64,000 nt of DNA from Saccharicrinis sp963665705. Lineage in GTDB: Bacteria; Bacteroidota; Bacteroidia; Bacteroidales; Marinilabiliaceae. Shown in pieces: positions 1 to 8,553 of this stretch. A program made the position numbers and the translations under genes. The notes below the pieces were generated by a model. The model did not search any database. It was not told the DNA's origin and saw only the letters and a list, made by a program, of their open reading frames with translations. Where the stretch lies: assembly GCA_963665705.1 (NCBI GenBank), contig OY762448.1:1364001-1428000 (forward strand), written 5' to 3'. Each line of letters opens with the position of its first letter. The stretch's first letter is position 1.

Positions 1-357
1 GAGCGAAATCGTATGGTAGGGGATTTGTCTCTGGGCTGGAAACAAAAATTGGCTTTTACGGTAGCTATTATGCATAAACCTTCCATTGTTTTTTTAGATG
101 AACCCACTAGTGGAGTTGATCCAATTACCCGTCGTCAGTTCTGGGAAATGATTTACGAAGCTTCATCTGAAGGGATTACGGTATTTGTTACTACACACTA
201 TATGGATGAAGCTGAATATTGCAATAGAGTCACAATTATGGTGGATGGACGAATTGATGCCTTGGATACACCAGCTAATTTGAAAAAACAGTTTAATGCA
301 GATAATATGAATGAAGTTTTTATAAAACTGGCACGTCCGGCAGTAAACAATCTATAG
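1..357 (+). CDS. ABC-2 exporter ATP-binding protein, C-terminal part (cut by window edge)
   Basis: The frame is open from base 1, so the gene begins upstream of the window. What remains is the second half of an ABC nucleotide-binding domain: an ABC signature variant (LSLGWKQK), then Walker B (IVFLDEPTSGVD), then the H-loop (TTHYMDEAE). The signature reads LSLG rather than LSGG, which is common in ABC-2/drug-type ATPases of Bacteroidota. It should energise the two permeases encoded just downstream on the same strand. The Walker A part is not visible. Substrate unknown; homologous operons usually also hold TolC- and HlyD-like genes upstream, which cannot be checked here. Confidence 0.9.
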   Translation, partial: ERNRMVGDLSLGWKQKLAFTVAIMHKPSIVFLDEPTSGVDPITRRQFWEMIYEASSEGITVFVTTHYMDEAEYCNRVTIMVDGRIDALDTPANLKKQFNADNMNEVFIKLARPAVNNL

Positions 358-367
358 TAAGCAGTCA

Positions 368-388
368 ACAGTACACAGTACACAGTAT
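368..388. repeat. 7-bp tandem repeat, three units (acagtac)
   Basis: Three consecutive copies of acagtac/acagtat lie in the 110-bp spacer between the ATPase and the first permease, followed by looser cagt/gcag motifs up to about 415. Short CAGT-rich spacers like this are frequent in Bacteroidota intergenic DNA. No function is evident. Confidence 0.6.
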
Positions 389-467
389 GCATTAGACAGC
401 ATGCAGTAGCAGAGTGCTGAAGGTTGAAGACTATGCTCTATGCAATTTGTAACATAATACAATAAGA

Positions 468-1577
468 ATGAAACGATTTAAAGCTTTTGTAAAAAAAGAG
501 TTTCTACATATTTTCAGAGATTCCAGAACCATGCTGATACTATTTGCTATGCCTATGGTTCAGATATTGATTTTTGGTTTTGTGATATCATCTGAAATTA
601 AAAATGCTTCCATTGCTATTTTGGATAAGTCGAAAGATGAATTAACACGGGAAGCCACTCAGAAATTAATGTCATCAGGATATTTCCGATTAGATAAATA
701 TCTGAAATCCGAACAGGAAATTGAAACTGCTTTTAACAAGGATCGGGTAAAAATGGCTATAGTATTTGAGCCTGACTTTTCCAAACGATTTTATAGCGAA
801 AAAGTGGCCAATGTACAACTGATTACAGATGCATCCGATGCCAATACGGCAAAGATATTGAGTAATTATGCCTCTGTTATTTTACTGGATTTTCAAAAAA
901 GTCATCAACCCTCTATTAATAATAATGCTTCGCTAATAAATACTGAAGTCAGGATGTTTTATAACGAAAACCTGGATGGTGTTTATATGTCGGTTCCGGG
1001 TATTATGGCCATGATTCTGATGTTGGTTTCAGCTATGATGACCTCTATATCCATAACTAAAGAAAAGGAATTTGGATCCATGGAAGTGTTGTTGATATCT
1101 CCCCTCAAGCCTTTTCAGATTATAATAGGTAAAGTAACACCTTATATTTTTATGGCACTCATAAATACCATATCCATATTAGCTATGGGATATTGGGTGT
1201 TTCATGTACCCATCAAAGGAAGCCTGGTATTGTTGTTATTTGAAGCTACATTATTTACCATTTTAGCCTTGTCGCTTGGTATATTTATTTCAACAGTAGC
1301 TAAAAACCAAATGGTAGCTATGTTTATGAGTATGTTTGCGTTAATGCTTCCTACAATATTGCTGAGTGGATTTATATTTCCTATTGAAAATATGCCTTTG
1401 CCTTTGCGGGTAATGAGTAATATTATTCCACCAAGATGGTTTATCATCGTCGTTAAAAAAATCATGTTAAAAGGTGCTGGAATTGCATATGTATGGAAGG
1501 AAACACTCATTTTGATTGGATTTATTACCCTATTTGTTGGGTTGAGTATAAAGAAATTTAAGGTAAGAATTGAATAA
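468..1577 (+). CDS. ABC-2 type permease (first of two)
   Basis: A 369-residue membrane protein of the ABC-2/YhhJ type: one N-terminal transmembrane segment (about residues 20-42), a roughly 130-residue extracytoplasmic domain with few hydrophobic stretches, then five hydrophobic segments in the C-terminal half. The region SITKEKEFGSMEVLLISPL before the second half is the typical ABC-2 coupling-helix segment. It is followed by the familiar late motif PIENMPLPLRV. The neighbouring gene at 1918 encodes a paralogue of identical length, so the two probably form a heterodimeric export channel driven by the ATPase at the window start. Likely roles are drug, lipid or small-molecule export; the substrate cannot be read from sequence. 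Confidence 0.9.
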   Translation: MKRFKAFVKKEFLHIFRDSRTMLILFAMPMVQILIFGFVISSEIKNASIAILDKSKDELTREATQKLMSSGYFRLDKYLKSEQEIETAFNKDRVKMAIVFEPDFSKRFYSEKVANVQLITDASDANTAKILSNYASVILLDFQKSHQPSINNNASLINTEVRMFYNENLDGVYMSVPGIMAMILMLVSAMMTSISITKEKEFGSMEVLLISPLKPFQIIIGKVTPYIFMALINTISILAMGYWVFHVPIKGSLVLLLFEATLFTILALSLGIFISTVAKNQMVAMFMSMFALMLPTILLSGFIFPIENMPLPLRVMSNIIPPRWFIIVVKKIMLKGAGIAYVWKETLILIGFITLFVGLSIKKFKVRIE

Positions 1578-1917
1578 ATTGTCTTTGTAAGAATACCTCA
1601 AAGACTGCGTTACTCGATTTTTAAAGACAGTCATTTACAAATAGTAAAATCCTTGATTTTAAAAATGCGAAAGCCTTGTCCTTGAAGCCTTCTTATTAAT
1701 GGCATTGAATTATATAGTAAAGAGAAATTGTTTTATTTTTTAGAGTTATTTTTTTCTTAATAGACTTAAATCCGTTAGGATTTTACTTTGCGAGCTTTGG
1801 GAGAAGGAGTTATTAGAATTTTATAAGAGAAATGTAAACTCCGTTATTGCGTTGCTTTGCGAGACAAACAAAGATTTCTATTCAGAAATAAGGATAAACA
1901 AATAAAGAGTAAAAATT
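1578..1917. other. 340-bp spacer between the two ABC-2 permease genes, no gene seen
   Basis: AT-rich spacer without a credible open reading frame or strong hairpin. It is unusually long for two subunits of one transporter. Stop codons occur in all frames. I see no promoter element I would defend. Confidence 0.5.
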
Positions 1918-3027
1918 ATGCGGATTATATTATACTTATTACAGAAAGAGTTTTTGCAGATTTTTCGTAACAAAACCATGTTGCCAATGATCTTTGGATT
2001 ACCTATAGTTCAGCTGATTATTCTGGTTAATGCAGCTACTATGGATATGAAAAATATTCAAGTAACAGTTGTTGATCAGGATCATTCTGTTCAGTCACAA
2101 AGACTAATTCAGGATTTGGAAGCTTCGGTATTTTTTGAGGTTGGAGACCTACAGGTGAGTAAGGAGAATGGTCTGGATTTAATGAGACGGAATAAAACTA
2201 ATGTGGTGCTCTATATTCCAAAAACATTTTCAAAAAAATTGAATACACCCGATAGTGCCCCATTACAAATTATAACAGATGCCATAGATGTTCAGCGAGC
2301 TCAATTATCGTACGGCTATTTATCTGAAATTATTCAAAAGTTAGCTGTAGAATGGCAAATAGATCCATCCTCGTTATTAGAACAGAGGCAAATTAAAACG
2401 CATTCAAACTATTGGTTTAATCCCGAACTAAATTATAAATACTATATGCTTCCGGGAATACTAGTAATTCTGGTTACTATTATAGGTTTGTTTTTATCTG
2501 CCATAAACCTGGTGCGCGAAAAAGAAATAGGTACTGCAGAGCAGATGAATGTAACACCCGTAAAAAAGTATCAGTTCATCATAGGTAAGCTATTGCCATT
2601 TATGATTATTGGTTTGGTTGAATTAGCTATAGGCTTACTTATTGGAAGAGTGCTTTATAACGTGCCGTTTAATGGTAATCCATTGGTTCTTTTTGCTTTT
2701 GCAACCCTGTATTTACTAGTTGTTTTAGGATTAGGGCTGGTATTATCAAGTAGAAGTGAAACACAACAACAGGTAATGTTTTTAACGTTTTTCTTTATGA
2801 TCATTTTTATATTGATGAGTGGCGTTTTTACTCCGGTTGAAAATATGCCTGCATGGGCGTTGAAAATAGATACCATTAATCCGCTTTATTATTTTGTAAA
2901 AGTGATAAGGAGTGTAGTGTTAAAGGGAGCAGGATTTACTGATCTGTGGCCCGAATTTAGATCGATGGGCATTTATGCAATGGTATCTGTTTCGTTGGCT
3001 ATTTTGAGTTATCGTAAAACAACGTAA
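1918..3027 (+). CDS. ABC-2 type permease (second of two)
   Basis: A 369-residue paralogue of the upstream permease with the same layout: N-terminal membrane anchor (about residues 18-40), a large external domain, and a C-terminal block of five hydrophobic segments. It shares the coupling segment NLVREKEIGTAEQMNVTPV and the late TPVENMPAWA motif with its neighbour. Equal length and shared motifs suggest an old gene duplication giving a heterodimeric exporter. The operon appears to end here, because a strong hairpin follows at 3056 and the next gene is on the other strand. Confidence 0.9.
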   Translation: MRIILYLLQKEFLQIFRNKTMLPMIFGLPIVQLIILVNAATMDMKNIQVTVVDQDHSVQSQRLIQDLEASVFFEVGDLQVSKENGLDLMRRNKTNVVLYIPKTFSKKLNTPDSAPLQIITDAIDVQRAQLSYGYLSEIIQKLAVEWQIDPSSLLEQRQIKTHSNYWFNPELNYKYYMLPGILVILVTIIGLFLSAINLVREKEIGTAEQMNVTPVKKYQFIIGKLLPFMIIGLVELAIGLLIGRVLYNVPFNGNPLVLFAFATLYLLVVLGLGLVLSSRSETQQQVMFLTFFFMIIFILMSGVFTPVENMPAWALKIDTINPLYYFVKVIRSVVLKGAGFTDLWPEFRSMGIYAMVSVSLAILSYRKTT

Positions 3028-3055
3028 AAATAAAACGATAAAGATTATAAAGACA

Positions 3056-3092
3056 AAGAGGAATAGGGTTGATACTCTATTCCTCTTGTTTT
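3056..3092. terminator. bidirectional terminator between convergent genes
   Basis: An 11-bp perfect stem (aagaggaatag / ctattcctctt) with a 10-nt loop, followed by ttgtttta on the plus strand and by A/T-rich sequence on the other. It sits between the convergent ABC-2 and Dcu genes and can serve both. Confidence 0.75.
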
Positions 3093-3109
3093 ATTTAGAA
3101 TTCAGGTTG

Positions 3110-4441
3110 TTATAAAAAAAGGTTAGCCAGTAAAAGTCCAACTGCTGTTGCCGTAGTAGTACAAATTAATCCCGGCCGCATAAAACTGTGGTTAAGAAGG
3201 TATTTTCCAATTCGGGTAGTTCCTGTTCTGTCAAAGTTTACTGTTGCCAGATCACTTGGATAGTTTGGTATAAAATAGTAAGCATAGATGGATGGGAAAA
3301 TACCTATCAATGTTGCCGGTAATACACCAAGCTGAAAGGCTAAGGGGCCAAGCATTTTAGCTGTGGCAGCCTGACTGTTTACGATGATTGATACAAGGAA
3401 GAATGCAAAAGCAAACATCCATTGGTTTTGTGAAACCATACCTTCAATGGCAGGTTTAATCGTATCCATATTGTTAGTTACAAAAGTATCTGCAAGCCAT
3501 GCAATTCCAAAGATGGCAACTACTGCGCTCATTCCTGCTTTGAAGACTGGTCCTGAAACCATTTTTTTAGATTGTACTTTACAGGTTAAAACAATAATGG
3601 CAGCTGTACTTAGTAATGCCATTTGAATAACTGCCCCCATACCAACAGGCTTTCCTGATACAGCATCAGCAACAGGTCGTAATTGAGGGAATAACCCCAA
3701 TACTACGATACTGACTAATCCGGCAAGAAAGATGGCAACAGCACGTTTTGCACTTGTAGGTATTTCAACATTAAGAAGAGAGGCTTCATCACCCTCAATT
3801 TCTGCACGAAGCTTAGGATCTGCCATCCTGCGTTGATATTCAGGATCGTCTTTCAAATCTTTACCTACGAATGTTTGCGCAAAAGCTGCAAGCATAAGTC
3901 CAATGAGCGTAGCCGGGATAGTAATCAATAGTATGTCACCTAAAGTATAAGGCATACCTTTATCTTCAAATGATGAAACTAACCATACTGTAGCTGCAGA
4001 TAGCGGACTTGCTGTAATTCCTACTTGTGAAGCAACTGATGATACTCCAAGCGGACGTTCTGGTCGGACGCCTGTTTTACGTGCTACGTCAGCAATAATG
4101 GGTTGAATTACATAAACAGTATGCCCAGTACCAATTGCCATTGTCATACAATAAGTCACCAATGGACCAAGAAAAGTTACAGCCTTTGGGAATCGCCTTA
4201 GTAGCCTTTCTGATAATTGTACCAACCATTCCATACCTCTTGCAGCCTCAAGTGCAGAAGCCGCAGTAACAGCTGCCAATATAATAAGCATAACAGAAAT
4301 TGGCGCAGAGCCAGGTGAAAGGCCAAATATAAAACACAAAATCACGACTCCTAGTCCTCCCGTAATTCCCATTCCTATACCTCCAATGCGGGCACCAAAA
4401 TAAAGTGCAGCCAGAGTAATTCCCAATTCAATCCAAATCAT
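3110..4441 (-). CDS. dcuB: anaerobic C4-dicarboxylate transporter, DcuA/DcuB family
   Basis: 443 residues, almost wholly hydrophobic, matching the usual Dcu length. Conserved Dcu features are visible: the glycine-rich N-terminus (GARIGGIGMGITGGLG), the GTGHTVYVIQPIIADVA segment and the SSVASQVGITASPLSAATV segment. DcuA/B proteins exchange fumarate, malate or aspartate for succinate across the inner membrane during anaerobic fumarate respiration, which suits an anaerobic Bacteroidota host. The A or B assignment cannot be decided from sequence alone. An IS1595 copy lies 42 bp upstream of the start codon in the same transcription direction, so the native promoter has probably been separated from the gene. 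Confidence 0.9.
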   Translation of the reverse strand: MIWIELGITLAALYFGARIGGIGMGITGGLGVVILCFIFGLSPGSAPISVMLIILAAVTAASALEAARGMEWLVQLSERLLRRFPKAVTFLGPLVTYCMTMAIGTGHTVYVIQPIIADVARKTGVRPERPLGVSSVASQVGITASPLSAATVWLVSSFEDKGMPYTLGDILLITIPATLIGLMLAAFAQTFVGKDLKDDPEYQRRMADPKLRAEIEGDEASLLNVEIPTSAKRAVAIFLAGLVSIVVLGLFPQLRPVADAVSGKPVGMGAVIQMALLSTAAIIVLTCKVQSKKMVSGPVFKAGMSAVVAIFGIAWLADTFVTNNMDTIKPAIEGMVSQNQWMFAFAFFLVSIIVNSQAATAKMLGPLAFQLGVLPATLIGIFPSIYAYYFIPNYPSDLATVNFDRTGTTRIGKYLLNHSFMRPGLICTTTATAVGLLLANLFL

Positions 4442-4491
4442 TTTCTATTCTAATTATAATGATACAATCTTTTTTATTTACTTATGATTTA

Positions 4492-5451
4492 TAGAGGTCA
4501 GTAGTTAAGCACCTACTAAATCTTTCTGATTAATTTTGTCAGCTTCCACCATACGGTACATTAAGTTGTTAAAGATGTTATCTTTCATTTGTGATCGGTT
4601 AATCCTGTAGCAAAACTCATTAAAATATTTATCTATATGCCATTCGCTAACCCAAGAATAGGTTGTTCTAATCCACGACTTCACTTGGTGTATCATTGTA
4701 TGTAAGGCTTTAAAATTCATGCCTCCCATGCTTTCAATCTGTTCTATGTTGTAATCCTTCATCAAAGGGCGATAACCTCTCCAACAATCAGTGGTCACAC
4801 TGGCATCTTGGGATATATGAGCATCAAAAAGCCTTTTAAGTTCTTTCGATGAGTAATTGTTGATTTTCATCGAGTACATACGTTTTACTTTCCCATCATC
4901 GGTAAGCTCAACAGCACATACCGCTTTCTTTTTCTTGCTGTGGTAACTGCGACCAACCTTACCTTCTTCTTTGCCTCCTACCACAAACTCGTCGATATGT
5001 ACATTTCCATCCATCGGGTTGTTTCCGCTTGATTGCATCGCTTCCCTAACTTTATGCATGAACAGTCGTGCTGTTTTTTCAGTCACTCCAATACGTTCTG
5101 ACATATAGCTTGCAGACAAACTCTTGGTTGAGGTTGACATCTCAAAGCAAATGTAAAAGGCTTTGCGTACTCCAAATTTCACTTTGTGAAAGAGTGTGTT
5201 AGCGGTAGCTGACTCAATATGAGCACACTTGTTGCAGATTCTTCCGTGATGCTTGCGCTGCTGGTAGCCTTGATGCCCACATTTAACGCACTTAAAACCT
5301 TGGTGCCACTTAATGTTGGCCAAATATTCCAGGCAATCATCATCCGTATGGAAACGATCAGCAAACTCTAGAGCATTTTGTCCTTTGAATAATTCCATGT
5401 ATCCCTTATTTTTACTGGTGGCAAATATAAGTAATTATCTACTGACCTCTA
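4492..5451 (-). mobile_element. IS1595-family insertion sequence, copy 1 (960 bp)
   Basis: The termini are inverted repeats beginning TAGAGGTCAGTAG at both ends (left end continues ttaagc, right end atAATTAC). They are flanked by an 8-bp direct target duplication atgattta at 4484-4491 and 5452-5459, the duplication size expected for IS1595. The element holds one transposase gene on the minus strand. A second copy of identical length lies at 22987-23946 in the opposite orientation. The transposase genes differ, as far as I can see, by one base giving Ala versus Thr early in the protein, so transposition was recent. Confidence 0.93.
4505..5398 (-). CDS. IS1595-family transposase (copy 1)
   Basis: 297 residues. 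An N-terminal zinc ribbon with two CxxC pairs (CVKC and CNKC, about residues 37-58) is followed by a helix-turn-helix-like stretch and an ISXO2-type DDE catalytic domain. Acidic catalytic candidates are the Asp in HIDEFVVGGKEEGK and the Asp in TTDCWRGY, with the later SEWHIDKYFNEFCYR segment. It catalyses cut-and-paste type movement of the surrounding element. The frame is intact and near-identical to the second copy, differing at one residue (ALEFADRF here), so it is likely functional. Confidence 0.95.
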   Translation of the reverse strand: MELFKGQNALEFADRFHTDDDCLEYLANIKWHQGFKCVKCGHQGYQQRKHHGRICNKCAHIESATANTLFHKVKFGVRKAFYICFEMSTSTKSLSASYMSERIGVTEKTARLFMHKVREAMQSSGNNPMDGNVHIDEFVVGGKEEGKVGRSYHSKKKKAVCAVELTDDGKVKRMYSMKINNYSSKELKRLFDAHISQDASVTTDCWRGYRPLMKDYNIEQIESMGGMNFKALHTMIHQVKSWIRTTYSWVSEWHIDKYFNEFCYRINRSQMKDNIFNNLMYRMVEADKINQKDLVGA

Positions 5452-5744
5452 ATGATTTATAAAAAAGTTACTCAAAAATTTTACTGATATCGAAGAAGAA
5501 ACAAGTTAGAATTATAATTTGAAGTAGTCTCAGAATTTTGTTCCTAATTAATTACGAACTACGATAGCTAAAGAAACCTTAGATCGATAATCTTGACTCC
5601 TATATAGTTTGATCTAAAACCAAATCAAAAACAAGCTTTACTTCAATACCATATCTATTTTCCATGCTTAGCGGATCAATAAACATGCTGTTCTGGTATA
5701 TTATGTTTATTTTTGTTTGACTTTGAACAAAAAAACTAAGAAAA

Positions 5745-6128
5745 ATGAAGATTGAACACTTTGCATTAAATGTACCAGATCCGGTAAAAATGGCTGAATG
5801 GTATGTTGAAAATTTAGGATTTAAAATTGTAATGGCTATGGATAAAGCTCCATTTACTCACTTTATTGCTGATGGACATGGAGGTATGATTGAAATTTAT
5901 AACAACCCGGATGGAGCGGTCCTTGACTTTAAAAATACACATCCACTAACAGTACATCTTGCCTTTGTTTCTGAAAATCCAACTGCCGATAGAGCTAAAA
6001 TGGAAAGCGCCGGAGCAAGTTTTGTTGAAGAAGTGAATTTACCTGATGGAGGTCAGTTAATTATGATGAAAGATCCTTGGGGTGTTGCTATTCAGTTTTG
6101 CAAAAGAGGTACTCCATTTGAAGTTTAA
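5745..6128 (+). CDS. VOC / glyoxalase-fold protein
   Basis: 127 residues, the usual size for a single-unit vicinal oxygen chelate protein with two beta-alpha-beta-beta-beta modules. It begins MKIEHFALNVPDPVKMAEWY, typical of the first module with a metal-ligand His. The second module has HPLTVHLAFV and later MIMMKDPWGVAIQFCKR, and a Glu in GGMIEIYNN is a likely further ligand. Members are lyases, dioxygenases or resistance proteins and cannot be separated by eye. The gene stands alone. The spacer upstream (5460-5744) holds no other gene and may include the original promoter of the Dcu gene on the other strand. Confidence 0.85.
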   Translation: MKIEHFALNVPDPVKMAEWYVENLGFKIVMAMDKAPFTHFIADGHGGMIEIYNNPDGAVLDFKNTHPLTVHLAFVSENPTADRAKMESAGASFVEEVNLPDGGQLIMMKDPWGVAIQFCKRGTPFEV

Positions 6129-6250
6129 TTTTTATGAAACTTATCTATTTAGAATCATATTCTTTTTTAAGACATCCAATGGTCTTAACTAGAGAGATAA
6201 AAAACAAGTTTAGCTAGATGATTAAAAATTATTTTTTTGAAGCATTGCGA

Positions 6251-6498
6251 TGTTCGAAAAGAAATTGATATTCTCATTAACAATAATTTGTAAGCTGTAA
6301 ATCAGCTCTCCTCCTTTCAAAGGAGGAGTACGTCGACGCAGGAGGGGGGAGGTGGTTTTATACCTTTAGAGTTGGAATATTCTAGATATTTAAAATTACC
6401 TCCTGATTCGTACCTTGCCGTACTTCTCCTTGAATAAGGAGGAAAGTTGATTCCTTTGTTGCACAGGTGATTATAATTTATGGGGCTCTTTTCAAACA
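6251..6498. repeat. MITE-like repeat with short terminal inverted repeats
   Basis: The ends form an imperfect inverted repeat (tgttcgaaaaga at the left; the reverse complement of the right end reads tgtttgaaaaga). Inside are a near-perfect hairpin at 6308-6328 (ctcctccttt-c-aaaggaggag) and a second at 6426-6441 (ctcctt-gaat-aaggag). A partial, inverted copy occurs at 9541-9616. It has no coding capacity beyond a proline-rich chance frame. It occupies most of the spacer between the VOC and esterase genes. Confidence 0.6.
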
Positions 6499-6683
6499 CC
6501 AGAGGTCGAAGCTTTAATTAGTGTGTCTAATTAGAATAGATTGAATATTATTCAGGTGAGTTCTCTCTGACAAATGAATAAAAAGATTAAACGTATATAA
6601 CGAGCCATGAGATAGTGTTTCTCACACATGAGGATGACAAAATTGGTGAGTTCCATATGGCAATTACAAGCAAATTAAGACGT

Positions 6684-7652
6684 ATGAAAAATATATCATT
6701 TATATTACCCCTTCTATTTGTTGTTACTCTGGGGTTTAGTCAAAATAAATTTCCCCGGGATACATCCTTTAATGTTAAATCAACTTATAAAAAAATACAT
6801 AAGGATTTTCCTGATGTAACTCCGGTTTTACAATTTGAATCGGATCAATTTTTATCCTTACCTAATCAGGTTTACAGAGTTCGTAAGGATAGAACATTGA
6901 AGATGGATGTTTTTATTCCGAATAAAGATGCTGGCAAAAAGCGACCAGTTATTATGATGATTCATGGTGGGGGATGGGCTTCCGGTGATAAATCACACTT
7001 GGTTCCTTTGGCGCAAAAATTAGCTATGGATGGTTATGTAACTGCAAGTGTTGAGCAACGCTTATCACCAGAGGCTTTATATCCGGCTACTGTTCATGAT
7101 TTAAAAGAAGCGATTCGCTTTTTAAAGCGTAATTGTGATTTATATGGTATAGATACCACTAAAATGGCTGTGTTAGGAACTTCTTCGGGAGCAACAATGG
7201 CCAGTTTAATGGCTACTACAGGAGGAATATTGAAGTTCGATGATCCAGAATCAGTATACCCTGGATATTCATCAGAAGTACAAGCTTTAATTAATATGGA
7301 TGGCGTAATTGATTTTACTGATCCTAACGAAAGTGGTAAAGATAGTAACCCGGATAAACCATCGGCTGGAGCAAGATTCTTTGGTGCTACATATAAAGAA
7401 AAACCAGCGCTTTGGGTTGAAGCTTCTCCTATTACTTATATCGATAATTATACACTTCCTACGTGTTATATTAACAGTGCTTTACCACGTTTCCATGCAG
7501 GAAGAGATACCTTGTTGAAATTATTAAAGAAGAAAAATATTTATTACGAAGTACATACTATCGAAAATACGCCACATCCATATTGGTTATTTCATCCATG
7601 GTTTGAAGAAGCCTATGGTTATGTAAGTGGTTTTATGAAAAAGGTGTTTTAG
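6684..7652 (+). CDS. secreted alpha/beta-hydrolase (carboxylesterase / BD-FAE type)
   Basis: 322 residues from the ATG at 6684. A longer frame from 6615 exists but would bury the signal peptide, so the inner start is preferred (MKNISFILPLLFVVTLGFSQ). The mature part is a serine esterase: oxyanion-hole motif HGGGW (His94), nucleophile motif GTSSG (Ser167) and a late catalytic His in ENTPHPYWLFHPW. Related Bacteroidota enzymes remove acetyl or feruloyl groups from plant polysaccharides, but the substrate cannot be derived here. It is monocistronic with a strong terminator right after it. Export to the periplasm or surface is inferred from the signal peptide. Confidence 0.85.
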   Translation: MKNISFILPLLFVVTLGFSQNKFPRDTSFNVKSTYKKIHKDFPDVTPVLQFESDQFLSLPNQVYRVRKDRTLKMDVFIPNKDAGKKRPVIMMIHGGGWASGDKSHLVPLAQKLAMDGYVTASVEQRLSPEALYPATVHDLKEAIRFLKRNCDLYGIDTTKMAVLGTSSGATMASLMATTGGILKFDDPESVYPGYSSEVQALINMDGVIDFTDPNESGKDSNPDKPSAGARFFGATYKEKPALWVEASPITYIDNYTLPTCYINSALPRFHAGRDTLLKLLKKKNIYYEVHTIENTPHPYWLFHPWFEEAYGYVSGFMKKVF

Positions 7653-7703
7653 GTTAATATTTTACGACTACATAGGGTAGAAAGAAGCGATAAACTTATA
7701 ATA

Positions 7704-7752
7704 AATCGTTATATCCAGTTTACAATATCCGGGTATAACGATTTTTTTTTTT
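7704..7752 (+). terminator. rho-independent terminator of the esterase gene
   Basis: A 13-bp stem (aatcgttatatcc / gggtataacgatt, one G-U pair) with a 14-nt loop, followed directly by a run of eleven or twelve T residues. Confidence 0.9.
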
Positions 7753-7910
7753 GACCTCACATATCTTCTAAATAAAAAATGATGTCGGGTCTTGGAGGAT
7801 CTCCAGTCAAAAGAAATATTTCGGATAGCTCAGTACTAACTGATAAGCTGTATTGATTGCCAATCCTTTTATTCTCCTTTGGTATGACAAGGATATGACG
7901 TCGTATTGAC

Positions 7911-8110
7911 TATGGTTTTACTATGGATATTTTATGGTCTTTCTTCGCTTCCTTAGAAGCAATGCTGAAGCAAAGAATGTGCATAGACAACACAACCACA
8001 ATACGACCACAATACAACCACAACACAAAGAAATAGCAATAACCATGCATAGGATTAGCAATGACTATGCATAGAAATAGCATAGCCTATGCAAAGGAAT
8101 GCAAAGCCAT
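7911..8110. repeat. 11-bp and 22-bp phased tandem repeats in a gene-free spacer
   Basis: The 900-bp spacer 7653-8553 has no gene but is strongly periodic. Three 11-bp units start tatgg (7911, 7922, 7933). Three 11-bp units of the type acaaccacaat lie at 7992, 8003 and 8014. Four degenerate 22-bp units of the type atgcataggattagcaatgact lie at 8023, 8045, 8067 and 8089. All periods are multiples of 11, close to one DNA turn. A further set of ggaatattttt motifs follows at about 8154 and 8182. Function unknown. Confidence 0.65.
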
Positions 8111-8300
8111 AGCAAAGAAAAGTCATAAAAACACCCATAAACACCAAAACCTGGAATATTTTTGGCCAAAAACGTGATTATGCGGAATATTTTTGTCGTT
8201 TTTTGCGATTTTCCGGAATATAGGCCCTTTTTTTAACCTTTGGGTCACAAACCTGATTTCACTCCAATTTTTATACGCCTCATTAATAATACATTACGAG

Positions 8301-8337
8301 CGAAAAAAGTTACAGTAAAATTACTGTAATTTTTTCG
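8301..8337. repeat. near-perfect 17-bp inverted repeat
   Basis: cgaaaaaagttacagtaa pairs with ttactgtaattttttcg with a single bulged G and a 2-nt centre. It lies in the gene-free stretch 220 bp upstream of the DUF6266 gene, with no gene end close enough to make it an obvious terminator. A purine-rich tract follows at 8370-8406. Confidence 0.7.
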
Positions 8338-8553
8338 ATGCACATTTCAATATATTTTAGTACTAACGATAAAAGAAAAAGGAGAAGGGAGAAAGGAAAA
8401 AGGAGATTTACAGCTTGGAAAAATATCAAAACAACATTTTAAACAAATAAGCAAATTAACGAATTAGCAATAAATACTTCGGCCGATACATGTTTAACCC
8501 GGGCTCTGATATAACCTGATCAGTTTTAGCAGCGCTTACAAAAACAAAAAGTC

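Noticed and set aside
6317..6499. 60-codon minus-strand frame rich in proline
   Set aside because: It lies wholly inside the hairpin-bearing repeat and reads its purine/pyrimidine tracts; not a gene.
6615..6683. Upstream start for the esterase
   Set aside because: It would place 23 mostly charged residues before a typical Sec signal peptide.
7911..8110. CRISPR-like array
   Set aside because: Units are contiguous 11- or 22-bp degenerate repeats without unique spacers, and no cas gene is present.
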